Shown here: positions 1-12,249 of the stretch, piece by piece | Position numbering within the stretch: position 1 is the first letter of the stretch | How the letters are laid out: every line of letters begins with the position of its first letter | NCBI GenBank assembly: GCA_013398955.1 | Contig: VWPU01001269.1 | Span: forward strand, 104,758-168,757 | Length of the DNA: 64,000 bases | Direction of reading: 5' to 3' | Source of the DNA: Callaeas wilsoni | Lineage: Eukaryota; Chordata; Aves; Passeriformes; Callaeidae | Translations under genes and position numbers: made by a program | Notes under the pieces: generated by a model | The model's input: the letters and a program-made list of their open reading frames with translations, nothing else | Database searches by the model: none | Told to the model about the DNA's origin: nothing

Positions 1-1049
1 AACAAAGAAAGCAAACAGGATATTTATGGCAACTCTAGAGAGCTCTCTGTATGTAGACATCAAAAATAGCCCAAAAATAACAATATTGGCTTTCTGGTCT
101 ATCCTCAAACACAGAGAACAACCTTTGAAAGACTTGGATGCACATCCAAAGCTTGTGTGGGTAACTGCAGATTGACAGGTGAAAGGAAATAATCCTGAGC
201 ACATCCTTAACCTGCCTAAAAGGCAATTTAACTTGTGCACACCCTGGAATACACACACTGCTCTGGGTTTAGATGGAGCTTAGTCATTCACTCCACATTT
301 CCTTGGAGAAAGCTCGCAGTTCTTCAGGGCAAAGGAAAACGTGACGAAGTTAGGCAGCTCCCGTGCCTTTTCCTGCTGCAAATTTTGAGTTGCTCCCTGT
401 CCTTTTGAAGAACTGAGTCCATAGTATAGTCTTACAAGAAAAAAAAATACTGTACTTTCAATTTTTTAAATAAACACAAGAAAAAAACCATGCCATGTTT
501 ATGTAATTTGCAAGTGACTTAAAAATTAAAAATCCCAGTCTTTTTTCCAGTTTAGGCATGGCTAATTTACAGTAAATAGATCTTGCTGCTTTAGCAATTT
601 TCATCTCCAAAAGGGTCCTACACTGCCCAAATATTCGTTTTTTGCCAAAATAATAAATAAACTGCTCTTTCCCTTTTTGTGCACAAGAATTTATCACTGC
701 TACAGCCTGGGGTCTTCCAGTGTTGGTCAGAACCTCCTGAAGGGAAGAACTGCCTGAGATACATCTTCCCTGAAGGGTTTTGTCCTTTCTGCTCTTCTCT
801 CCAGCAAATGGATCAGGTCCTGCCCTAGAAAGCTGGCTGGAACAAGTAAGGCAGTGTTTCAGCATCCATTCTATTTTTCCAGCTGAATTTAAATTTCTTT
901 TTAAACATAAATGGCGTCATTAGCATCGATTTGTGGATCTGTTAAGATGTAGGTGGTCTCATGCCTTAAATATGAGTGTTTCATTGACTCCACCAGTCTG
1001 AAAAATGCTTCAGTGGGATACAACACCAGGAATTACCATCCAACTCCTC

Positions 1050-1068
1050 TTTTTTTTTTTTTTTTTTT
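1050..1068. repeat. Poly-T homopolymer
   Basis: An uninterrupted run of about 19 T. It has no CR1 or SINE body attached on either side, so it is a simple repeat rather than a retroelement tail. Confidence 0.9.
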
Positions 1069-2909
1069 CCCAAAACAGCTGTGTCACAGATAGCCCTCCC
1101 CTCCCCTTGCTCTTCTGACCTCTTACTCTGCAATCCTCTTGGATTCCCTCCAGGGAAGGCAAATATTCCCTCCACCTTCCCCTGGAATTGAATGTTCCTT
1201 TAACCTCGGAACAATCTTCGGCCACTAAAAATAGACTCCCAATTCCCAACTTTGCCGGCTCTTGTCGTGCCACAACTGCTTTTTGACATTCCGTTCTCCT
1301 CAGTGGATCACATGCACCGTTCCTGCCTCCTTGCCAAGGCTGACAAAAGCACAACGTGCCACCAAAATTTTGGACAGGAATTCCAAGGACCAGACCCAAA
1401 AAAAACCCAACGAAAAAACCAATGATGCGTTGAGAAGCTTTTCCATACAAAGACCAACAGATGAAAAACATCCACAGAATTACAGACTCATGGAAATTCG
1501 AAATGGAAAATGGATTTGGTCATCCAGGAAATTTGTTTGCTAATTCAGGATAATCCCCTATGCCACTGGCTGGTTTAAAAGCCCTAAATGAGAGATGTCT
1601 TACCAGCATCTAAGAAGATTATTCACAGCCCAAGATGTCTCTGAGAATTTCTGACGTTAAGACTGAATTCCTCCTCTCAGAACAGCATCCTGTCCCTTCC
1701 CATCATGGATCTCCAATCTTTTCATCCCACCTTCATGAAAGGACTTGAGGTATTGAGACTTTCTCCATAAGAAATGTCTGGGTTTGTTCCATTAATTTTT
1801 GTTGGATATCATACCTGCCTTGTGTTTTATCAAAATTAAAGTAGTCTTAGAGGTCTTTTCCAAATTTAATGATTCTATGTTTCTGAGTAGGATAAATTAA
1901 CTTTCACCTTTCCAATTGTCCCTTGGTTTTAACTGATTTAATTGTTGCACAGCACAAGGTATCTCTAAAGAATACACATCCACAGAGGTAGCCCCAGAGA
2001 AAATCAAATCAATGCAGGGATGACCCCCTGGATATTCCAGATTTGAGGCATGGACAGAAGGTGAAGTATAATTTCAATATTGCTGTACCCTATATCATTC
2101 CATCCTTGATTTCAGTCAGTCACTCGGACTCCATCAGTTGCTTGCATTTTGGAGAGATAAAATGCGTGGTGGAAAAGGGGTGAAGAAAAACAAATCTGAA
2201 AACTGAACATGGAGAGCTCTGACAGGTTGGTGGTCTGGGGTGGTTGAATGATCCCTTTATGGATTTTCTTGCTGCTGGGGGAAAATGCTTTGGCCTAAAG
2301 GAGCACAGCTCCATACCAAACCATTTGTATCAGTGTCCTGGTAGCACCATATATCACTTTGATTTGAGAACTGTCCTCACAATCCCTGCTTGTTCCTAAT
2401 CAATACTTCACTATGAATAAAAGTGAACAGAACAAATGGGAAAGATTTATTAACCCTGCTGATATGTTAAAAGCATTCTGTCAAAGAATTTGAAAAATGC
2501 TTCTCATATTTAGCGTTCAGAGACAGAAAATCCCTTTTGAGTAAGGAAAGGTATGTAAAATACATCAGTACCTCAGTGTGGAAATCCAGACCTGGCTCAC
2601 TCCATACATTACTGATGAATAGGTATTATTGAAACCTGCATGTGGTTCTTAGCAGGGAGAGCAGCTCCACACAAGAATGAGAAAGTAATTGTCAGCACTC
2701 AAGGAGAAACACTGGTCACATCTTTAAGGGAGTTGAGAGAATGGGAGGCTTTAAGATGGTAAAACACAAGATTAATGGAATTGGGAGAAGCTGTTGACAG
2801 AATTTCTTGAGGGGAATGAAATTGGAAAGTGATACTTGTTGGGACGCGGCCCCTGGAAATTTGCAGCAGTCTGAAGCCATACACAGACCTCCTCACTGTA
2901 ATAAAAGTA

Positions 2910-3041
2910 CGGTCTGAGACGCGCCGAGGGTTTGAACCGTGCGTCAGAGAGTCACTGCTGCAGGGATTCCAAAAGGCACCTTGCGGTGCAGCCAACGAAC
3001 CCCAGACACGGCTACGGAACGCGCAAGGAATGAGCGCGGCG
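2910..3041. other. Isolated CpG-dense patch
   Basis: Fifteen CpG dinucleotides fall within 132 bases, including ACGCGCCG, AACGCGC and GAGCGCGGCG, whereas the kilobases on both sides have very few. The patch is too short for a classical CpG island. It could be a small unmethylated regulatory element, a GC-biased conversion spot or the remnant of a CpG-rich insertion. No repeat family was recognised. The count is direct; the interpretation is open. Confidence 0.5.
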
Positions 3042-6000
3042 TGATGCACTGCACTGCAGGAAAATCAGCACCTCCAGCGCTGTCAGCGAGAGAACAACCA
3101 ACCCCAATGTGCCACCTTCACCCAAAGCTTTCCTCCGAGGCTGAGACAACAGCCTGGGCAATCAAGGGTGGCTGCGGAGGGAAGAATTTACCTCTGGCCA
3201 AATCGCTTTCCAGTTTGTGCTTGGGACGTTACTGGGCTGGCATAAAGAAGAGAGGCAGCCTGCAGACCAGCTCGGACCAGTGTGCTGCCCCTGGGATGGG
3301 GAAAACCAAGAAAATATACCAAGGAACATCCTGGGTTCGGATATTCTGGTCATTTCTTAGCGATTTTGCGGCGCCAAGGAGCAGCACTGCTAAAACATGA
3401 AGCAAGTTCATGGCCAGGAGTTTGAAGGCAGGTTTTTCCCTCTGTGCCTGGCAAGGAGGCAGGGAGTTTTATTGGAAGCAGACATAGTTTCCACAGTTGC
3501 CTTTGTCAACTCTGAATTAGACCGTTCTTCTGGAGAACATCTTTAATCTACTGGAAGCTGATCAACCCACTTCATGGGTCAGGTTTTTCGCTGGAACAAT
3601 GTGGTAACACCAGAGCTGTGCTCCACTTGGAGTTCTGACATTTAAAACTCTAGATGGCTTCAGCAATGCACTTCAAAAAAAACCCCCCAACTTTCTGAAT
3701 AAAGAGAAATGAGTAGGGCTTTCTCCGTAATGAACCTCCAGCTCTGGAAATAACTGTCCCTACTCTGGATGGAAACAACCTCAGATGTCAAGAGGATATT
3801 GAATAGAATTCTGCCATGAAGCCATCTGATGAAAGGGTGGTCAAGGTCTTGAGAGCGCTCAAGGAAAGAAGACCCTTCCAAAAGCAGATCCCTCTCGTGG
3901 GGTGCTGAGGCAATACCTCCTTGGAGATAAATTTTCTAACTGAAAGGGCAGCATCCACTGCAGGTTGTAGGAGGTCTTCCCTGTGAGGTCTTCCAAATCC
4001 CTCGTGGCCATGTTGAGCCTACCCAGGCTGTGAAAGCCAAAATCATTTCAGGCAAAGCGAGCACAGCAGTAGGAAAGTCAGCTGGAAAGCTACTTTTGAA
4101 AAATTTCACAACAGAAAGTGAATCAAATTTGGTCATTTCTTCCATGGCACTAGCCTGGAATTATCAGGGATTATAGCTTGATGCAACATGAAAATTATCT
4201 CACTGTGTTTCATGTATTTTTGTCCTCTTTGGGGAGTTGGGGAGGAGAATTATGAAGAACACAGAAAAAAATGTAAAATAGTCATCTTACAACAAGCTGC
4301 TTGGTTTCCTAAACAAAGTGACATTGGAATACTTCACATTTAAATGGCGTTTTCGGCCATACCCACAAGTATGTCTTTCCTCCCTGTTGCATGATAATCC
4401 AGCACCTAGGAATACTCAGCCAGCTGGATCATTCCTTGGGCAGACTATTCCAGTCAGTCTCTCAGAAAACAGATGTCAAATCCGGCACTGGAAAGGCTCC
4501 TGAAGACCTCCCCATCACCACAGTGAGAAGAAAACGTTGTTTAGAACCTCACAGAAAAAGCAAAGAGGTTTTTTTGTGGGGGGTGTCTGTGTTTTCTGAT
4601 TGTTTTAAACTTAGAGCTAAAATGAGGGATGCAAAATCAGGAGCTGGAGGAGCATCTGAAGATTTGGACAAGGGGATCTGAATCTCAGAACAGATATTAA
4701 ATTTGGTCTCTAACTCTCAGTGTAGACTAGGAAAGATTCTCAGTGGAATATCGGATTTTCGAGTGACCCTGCAGTCTTCCATCACAACTCCTCATCACTC
4801 AGTCAAAATAGATTATTGTCAAACTCTCAAGATCTTTTCTGAGAGAAGGGTGGGTTAATTCACACAATAAGTTGTCAGAGCTGGGCGGAAAACCCTCTTC
4901 CATCTGCTCTCCCTGGTTGCTGGGGCTGCTGTGGTTCCACACAAGAAAATGTTGATCGTGCTGGGGTTTTTTCCATACAACTCCCTACTTCATTCAAAGC
5001 CTTGGATGGAAAATACAGTGGGAATGAATCCAGGCTGTGCCTCAAAACGGAGTAGATTTTGCAAGTCTCACCTCTTTTTTCACAGTAGTTGGAAGGGGCA
5101 TGAACTTGGAGCAATCAGATGTCTAAAGGCTTTATAGAATGGGCACAATTTAAGGTTTCTTGGGTGTTCTGGATCCAAGCACTTCTTAATCTTCTCAGAG
5201 GTTGATTTTACAACTGAAACATTTCTTTAAATGCTGGTTTTAGATGTGCTGCAGAGTTTAAAAAAGGCTGGCATTGTAGGATATTGTAACCTGGAATTGT
5301 ATAAGAAATGACGATTATTTAGGATAATCCACAGGGATCATACTGAACACTGGAAGTTGGGATGGACTGTCACACTTAGCTACCTACAGTGAAGTATTTA
5401 AATAAAGCAGATGGCATAAAGGCCTTGAGGTCTTTCATCGTAGGAAACAGTTCTCCAATGATCCCATCAAATGGCAGGGAGATGTGCCATTCCTCCATTT
5501 TCCGCCTCAGATAAATGATTTTACGTAGAGCTTTGATCCCCATTCTCCATCTGACTTCCACGTAAAAGTGCCTTTTGTATCCCGGGCATTGAAGAGCGTG
5601 TAAAGACATCAGGACCTGGAAGATTTATGAGTGCATTTAGTCAATCACCTCTACACCTTCAGTGAGCTGGGTTTGCCCCAGCACTGCCTGCCAGCTCCAG
5701 CCAAACAAGTATTTGATCTGAAAATGCTGCAGCAAACCCCAACATTTGTGCGTGATTACCCAAATTACAAAGCCAGTTTGTAACATGCCCATAACGAATT
5801 AAACGAAAAAATATGTACAATAATGAGGTCTTTATTTCCCAACTTTTATTTTCTACAGCAAACGAATAAATTGAATGATTTGAGCACCAAACCCTCCAGT
5901 CCACCTTGCCCTAAACAAACCACGGAGTGATTGCAGAAATGGAGAGGTAATTAACTGGGAGTTAGCTCAACCAGCTGCTCCCTGGATTACTGAGCAGACT

Positions 6001-9000
6001 AAGCCTTTGGCAACTCGCTCTGGTAACACCCCTCAGCAATTTTCAGCGTGTCTTTTCTCAGAGCCTTTAACGCAGCCAAAACCCCAGGAATCCACAGGTT
6101 TTTAAATGATCAAATCCACAATTTTGCCTGCCTGTCATGTTCATGCTGCAGACTTAGCGGATCTCTCCGAGTAAGGTTTGCAGCACGTCTTCTGGATTTG
6201 ATTAGGAGCAAATCTGCACTTCATCTTAACTCCTCCACTTTTTCTGCCCTAGACCTGAGGAATGCAATATTGGCTTCTCCTTCAGCAACTCCCACGTTTG
6301 TAGCAAACATTACTGAGCTGGGTTTCTATCTGGAGTGTACTATTTTAAAGGTTCCAATTCCCACCTGAACACCATGGCATATCTAGCATTAAAAATCTAT
6401 ATTAATTTATATATATGTTACTAATAGTGATGTATCTACTTCATAACTTGCCTTAAGCTTGGGAACCTATCATGCTCCAAACTGAGCTGCATTAATCACA
6501 TTAATTAAACATAGAATAAAGAAGTACTGATGGCAAACTCCCTCCCTCCACACAGAATATGAAATATAGATGATTAAGTAAAAAAGCTTTACTCATTTAA
6601 ATTTATTCCTGTAGATTACCCAGGAGCTTTCCAATTTGCTTAGACATACAAAAGAATACATTCATTTTTTTCTTTTATGACATTTTATATATAATGTAAT
6701 AAAAAACCACCCCAAAATAAATTGATTTGGAACTTTAAATTAATAACCTATGGCAAGTTAGTTTCTCCCTCTTGATTTTTGTTTTTACTGTTTAGCAATG
6801 AAAATCAGTGTTCCAACAAACGCTACCATGAGGCTTTCAATGTTAAGCTCCTCTCAGCAAGTAAAAGGAAGGTTTTCTGTGATTTCCGTGGCAATATATT
6901 TTGATGACTCATGTAATCAGAGGTTTGAGAGGTTGTGTCATCCTCCATCCCCATATTTTACCTGTTATGTGATTGATCTTAATTAAACTTCCCTAATGAA
7001 TCCCCATATCACCACTCGTGTAAATCACATCTTATGTGCACGGGTGAGAAAATTTCCCACACAAAAGTTCCAGACGTTGGCTGGGAAGGATTTCTTTGCT
7101 GGCTGTTGATAAGAGCCACTGGAAGTGAGTGGAAGGGGTTGAGAGGAGATATTAGCAAAATGCAAACAGATAAGGAAAGAAAAATGGGATGTGTTTATCA
7201 TTCCTGGCAGGGTTTCAGCGTTCTGTGCTGCAGGAGATGGTTTGGATTCCAGGGAAGCTACTGCAAAGGTGTAGATTGCCCTGGAAAAACAGGCTTGGAG
7301 CCTTTGATTTTGGTTCACTTCATATCCAGAACCTCAGCCACTCTTTCCTGCTGCAGGTGAGCTCTCCAAAGGGGGGTCCTGCAGCCAAATAGGCTTGGGA
7401 GCTCGCTCCTCAAATTGGAATTGTGAGATTATGAGCACTGAGAAAAGACCTGCACACAGTTTCAGCTGAACGGAGACTGAAAAGGGCTTTCATTTTATTA
7501 TTCAGCTGTTTTTGTGCCCCTCATTCATGTTGCTTTAGGTTTATGAGCCCTGCTCATGGATCAGGATTTAAACACCAGGGATGGTGTTAGCATGGAGCAG
7601 AAGAAGGTGACACCCAAGGAGTTTTCTGGTTGACAAACCTTTTTCTTTTTAGTCTAAACTTGAAAGAAACTCAAGCTGTGCTGGCTTTCAACAAAGAATT
7701 GCTGTTCACAGAGATAAACTGATCAGTTTTTCCTCATTTGGAAGGTTTAGAAGAATTAAAATTGAGATAATTGCTTTAAAACAGTGCTTATTTAAAAATA
7801 TCACATCAGGAGTCAGGGAGATTTTCTGGTGAATATTCAGGGTAAGCTCCAATTTTTAATCATGCCAAAACAAATTAGTTCACTGCAACCCCAAATTTGT
7901 TGCTGTGCAGCTCGATTTGTTGGTATCAATGAGTATAGAAAGATTTTGTGTAAATCTCAGTTTGCCTTTGGTACGAATGCCACATAACTTGGGTATTTGT
8001 GCAAAAATGAAAGTGAAACTTCAGCTAAGTCCACATTATTTCCAACAATCCTGTTATCCAGGTCCAGTTTCCAGCAAGCCTAGGTCACTTCTTTGGAAGT
8101 TCACAAACCATTCTGATGAACCTTGGTTGACTTTTCAGTTTCAAAAAAAAAAAGCTGAGATTGGGGCAATTTTTACCTGGTTTCCAGTTTCATAGGTACA
8201 GCTGGTTGGCATTTTTCAAATAAAACAAATCGTGACCACTTGGCTTTGCTCCAAACATTCATATTTTTAATGCACCCCCTACCCCCATTTTTCAAGCTCA
8301 CTACTTTCTTTGGAAAAAATTCAAAAAAATTCTTCAATATCAAAAGGGAAAAAAAATATAGACCTTCTCAGTGGCCTACAAAATACATCTTTTGTTTATT
8401 TCTAGGCATTTTTCGGTTGTTTTTGGACAGCCACAGCAAGTGTTTTGCCTGGTTACCTCAGATTGTTCTGTGCTTTAAATTTCCTTCCATTCATAGCTGA
8501 AACACTTTGGGTCTGATTTTCCAATGACAAAGCCAAAAATACTCGACTTCTGGTCACCATCTTCCAGGTTTTCTGGGGCAATAAAAAATGATTTATCATG
8601 AAACCAAACAGGCTGAAAAATGTTATCACACTTGTAAACGTCCCAGTAAATCTTGAAACCTTGCTTTTCACCCTCAGCTTCTATGGAAGGCTTTTGCAAG
8701 CATCAGTCAGGAAGGTCACAGCAGATCATTGTATGTAGCTTAGGCAAAGATTAACTTCCACTTCTCGAGGAGCTCAGTTTAGGATGTGTAACGGATGCTG
8801 TTGAAAATCCAAAATGTGCCATAAATCCCCCGGTCCAACCCTGAGAGAAAATGAGCTGAGTGACCACAGGCGGTGGAGTGGAAGGTCCCTGTGCAGCACA
8901 GCTCCGGCCTTGTGGAGCTGCACATTGTCAGGAATGACCTCTCCTCCTCCCACGGAACTACTCCTCCTCTTCCTCCTTCTATGAAGCTGCACATTTCAGG

Positions 9001-10997
9001 ACCGAGTGCCTGGACCCCCCAACATGGGACTTGATTTGTCCTTCGCTTGGGATATTTTTCACTTCCTGGGCACTTGGTAGAGGGTTGACACCTCAGTGAG
9101 CATGTTCACAGGCTGCTTTTAGCCAGAGACACTGAGCTTAAGCTTTTCAACAGCTGCTTTATCTCTGCTTCTCACCCCTACCCCCACCCCAATTTCAGGC
9201 TGAGATGAGCCTCCACCCCCAACGCCCATGATATCTCACTCCAAAGTCCTGTCAGAGCCACAACCAAGGCCATAAATTTCCCAGCTGGGTCACAGTACTC
9301 CCTATTCATTTAGTGAAACATTATAAATGTGTCCAGGCTCTGAGTGAAACCTAATCCCTACATTCCCCGCCTGGCCATTCCTGAGACTGATGGCAGGGTC
9401 ATCTGGAATTACCATCACCTTATCTGATTGGAAACTCATCACCTGCAGTTTCAACACCGAGGGCTCGGGAATGCCTCGTAAAATCCAGGCCTCTGCTCTT
9501 TCAGCTCTTCTGCTCTGGGATGGGAAGGATCGCAGGGGGCCTGGTCCTGCCTGGCTGTGGAGCAGCAGAGGTGAGCTGGCCCAGAGTGATGCTCTCCAAC
9601 ACGTCTGAGGATGGGAATTGTCTCCCCAAGGCTGCAGTTCCAAGCTTGACAAAGCCAGAGCTCTTGAGGAAGGGGCCAATGAGCAGCTGTTGTGAAGTAG
9701 CATCATTTCACTGCGACTCATAATTTATATTCTGTTTATTTCATATGGGACCCTCACCGTGACCCTCATGAACATCATCTGGTACTGGTTACATGACATC
9801 AGATGTCTTTTCTTTCTCTCGCCCTATCCTTGAGGGAAGCTGGGTCTGAAATGCAGTGGAGCTTTTTGGTTTGACAGGTGAAAGGTTCAGATATTTTTCT
9901 TAGGTTTTTGCTTTCACTTCACCCAGGGAAAAAGAAAAAGCCAGAAGGACTCACACCTCAGACGTCGCGGTCTGAGTACAAAGAGCCACAGGGCAGCCCC
10001 GTTTTGAACTGTTCCACATAAACCCACAGTTAAACCCTTGAAATGTTTCAAACAGCACCCGAGGCCCTGTGCAGGTGCAGAATTAACTCCAGGTATCAGC
10101 AGATTGAGCTGCCACCCTTCCATCTCCCAGCGTAACGCTATCCATGGAACTTCCATTCCCAGATATGAACCAGCAAGTGCCTCCGAGCTGTGTGCTAAAT
10201 AAACACAGCCCAGGAAAAGCTCAAACCAAAGGGCTTCGCTTCCAGCCAACATTCCTTCTCCCGTGCCAGCCATTCATTCCTGTAATACTTAGTGGATTGC
10301 AAAGAGATTTTGGATTTCCTGTCAGGTTTCTGTCCTTCAGGGAGTTAATTATGACTTGGGACTCAAGGAATGGTCTCTGCTGCGTTGCCACGCTCGTGCA
10401 CGTGTTGCTGCTCTGATTTATCATTGTGTCCTTGCTCCTCTCAAAGGTTCTGTTCATGTCTCTGAGAAAAAAAGAAAATCAGGGAATTCACTGAGCTGGC
10501 GTGATTGATTGGGAGACAGGAGGGGACAGGAGGGTTGATAATTTGGTCTGGACTGGTGGATGCTTCTTACACAGCTCCAGGGAAAAGAAAGGGTTGAGAA
10601 TGGAAAAACCAGAGATTTTAGTTTCCCTTTAGTTACCTCCACCTTGTGTCCAGCTCCCACGGCACAATTCAATGTTCGTGGTAGATGAGCCCTTCCCACG
10701 GAGCAGGGAGCAGGCAGGAGCAGGCTCCAGCCACCACCAGCCCCAGGGACACAGATGAGCTCCTGGGATGGCTCCAGCCTCCCCTGCCCGATTCCCTGAA
10801 CCCATTTCTACCCTGCAGGGAGTGCAAGTGGCTGCACTGAACCCTGTTTTCCATGAATTAGCACGGGTACCCCTGGCATTCACCACAGAGCTCCTTGCCC
10901 AGGTGTTTACCCAGCGTGGCAGGTGGGTTTTGCAGCCGTGCTGAATCCCGGTCTGCTCGGTGACTGCCGTGAATACCTGCACTTCAATCCCCCGGGA

Positions 10998-11085
10998 GTA
11001 ACTTCCCCAGCTGTAAAATAGGGACAGTGTATCTCCCCAGTGCAGGGGTGAAAGGAAAATAAATACACTAAAGCTTCTAAGAGGC
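10998..11085 (-). mobile_element. Possible MIR-like SINE relic
   Basis: The plus strand reads CCCCAGCTGTAAAATAGGGA followed about 30 bases later by GTGAAAGGAAAATAAATAC and CTAAAGCTTCTAAG. This order matches the reverse complement of the ancient amniote MIR SINE: the CATCTGTAAAATGGGGA block, then GTGAGGATTAAAT, then the TGTAAAGCGCTTAG block. Divergence is high and no ends are visible, so only a central fragment is claimed. MIR copies are rare and old in birds. An unrelated T/G-rich match by chance remains possible. Confidence 0.42.
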
Positions 11086-11920
11086 TTAGGTATTAAGAAA
11101 ATGAGATACATCTGTGGGTAAAATTTACAGATAGGCCGTTTGGATACAATCTGATTAGATTTATCCCCTAGTAAAACAGGGTAGTTTCTGTGAGTTCAAG
11201 AATGTTACTTCTCTCCCAGTGAAGCAAAAATCCCTGCCAGCTCCTGGGCTTAGGCTATGCCAGCCCTTGGAGAATCATCTCAATGAAGCAGCTGATGCAG
11301 GAGCCTCATTCTCTTGTGTTCCACCCATGTTTGTGCCCGTCCTCAGCCACACGGGGATGATTTCCCATGTGCTGGGGTGGCAGCTCATGGTGGCTCTCCT
11401 TGGCTCTCCACACTGCAGATCCTTTCAAACCACAGATACTGGCTCTGGGTCAGCTGTGGATTCACTGCAGCATTCCTGTCTCGTTTCCCAGTTTATACTG
11501 GATCTCTGCTTCGTGGGGTATGACTGTGGGATTTGAGATCTGGCACCAAAATAAGGACAGAAAACCGTGGTTTGCTGTGTTGCTGAACCTAAGGTGTCAT
11601 TGCCTGAAAAAATGTGACATTTAATAAAGGACATCTAATTACACTGAGACAGGGTTATTCCAGGGAGATAAAATTTATTGTCGAGACAATCTTTCTGAAA
11701 ATGCCATTATTTACAGGACAAATGACCAATTCCCAGTGTTAGATTTTTCCTGGGTTTAGATCACGGTTAGCCAAAGTCATGCCCTGGATTAAATGGACAT
11801 CCATCAGATAAAATACTGGTGAACATTTTCATCTCCCTCTTTTCCTGGTGCTGGTCACATCCCTGTGGCTCACCACGGCCTTGCACTGTGGTGGCATCGC
11901 TGAAGCCTTGCTCCCACTAC
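11086..11920. other. Non-coding stretch, nothing recognised
   Basis: Several overlapping frames of 69-105 aa occur on both strands around 11,219-11,634, but none resembles a known protein and they share the same bases. No repeat or RNA is seen. The segment ends at the 3' tail of a minus-strand CR1. Confidence 0.5.
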
Positions 11921-12249
11921 AATCATGGAATCATGGAATGGTTTGGCTTGGAAGGGACCTTAAAGATCATCTCATCCCATGCCATGGCCAGGGACACCTT
12001 CCACTATCCCGGGTTGCTCCAAGCCCCGTCCAGCCTGGCCTTGGACACTTCCAGGGATGGGGCAGCCATGGCTTCTTTGAGCAATTTGTTCCAGGGCCTC
12101 CCAGCACTCACAGGGAAGAATTTTTTTCTAATATCCCATCTAACCCTGCCCTTTGTCAGTTTGAAGCCATTACCCCTTGTCCTGTCCCTCTAGGCCACTG
12201 TAAATTGTCACCCTCCATCTTTCCTGTCTGCTCCCTTCAGGTATCAACC
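11921..12249 (-). mobile_element. CR1 LINE, 5'-truncated 3' tail
   Basis: The plus strand opens with AATCATGGAATCATGGAATGG, the reverse complement of the short tandem repeat that ends CR1 elements. It continues through the familiar tail: TTGGAAGGGACCTTAAAGATC, 'ccatggccagggacaccttccac', 'ttggacacttccagggatgg', 'ctaatatcccatctaaccctgcc' and 'ccccttgtcctgtccc', fading near a TTCAGGTAT block. It therefore covers only about the last 330 bases, including the end of the second reading frame and the 3' UTR. It is dead and cannot move. Intact-looking tail repeats and modest divergence suggest a moderately young copy. Confidence 0.92.

Larger units (their letters stand above)
1..10997. other. Non-coding stretch, no gene recognised
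   Basis: No coding exon, RNA gene or mobile element is recognisable here. The longest open frames (153 aa on the minus strand at 1010-1471, 153 aa on the plus strand at 2939-3400, 139 aa on the minus strand at 9302-9721) show no domain, and the first runs through a poly-T tract that supplies its lysines. Composition is AT-leaning, with the most AT-rich part near 6.36-6.75 kb. The only compositional outlier is a CpG cluster at 2910-3041, listed separately. A CAG/GTGAGC donor-like site lies at about 7354, but no protein-like exon precedes it. Confidence 0.6.

Noticed and set aside
1010..1471. 153-aa minus-strand frame with hydrophobic N-terminus and polylysine
   Set aside because: The lysine run is the complement of a poly-T repeat, and the rest has no recognisable domain.
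7237..7354. Possible exon between CTGCAG and CAG/GTGAGC
   Set aside because: The donor is good, but the acceptor lacks a polypyrimidine tract and the translated segment resembles nothing.
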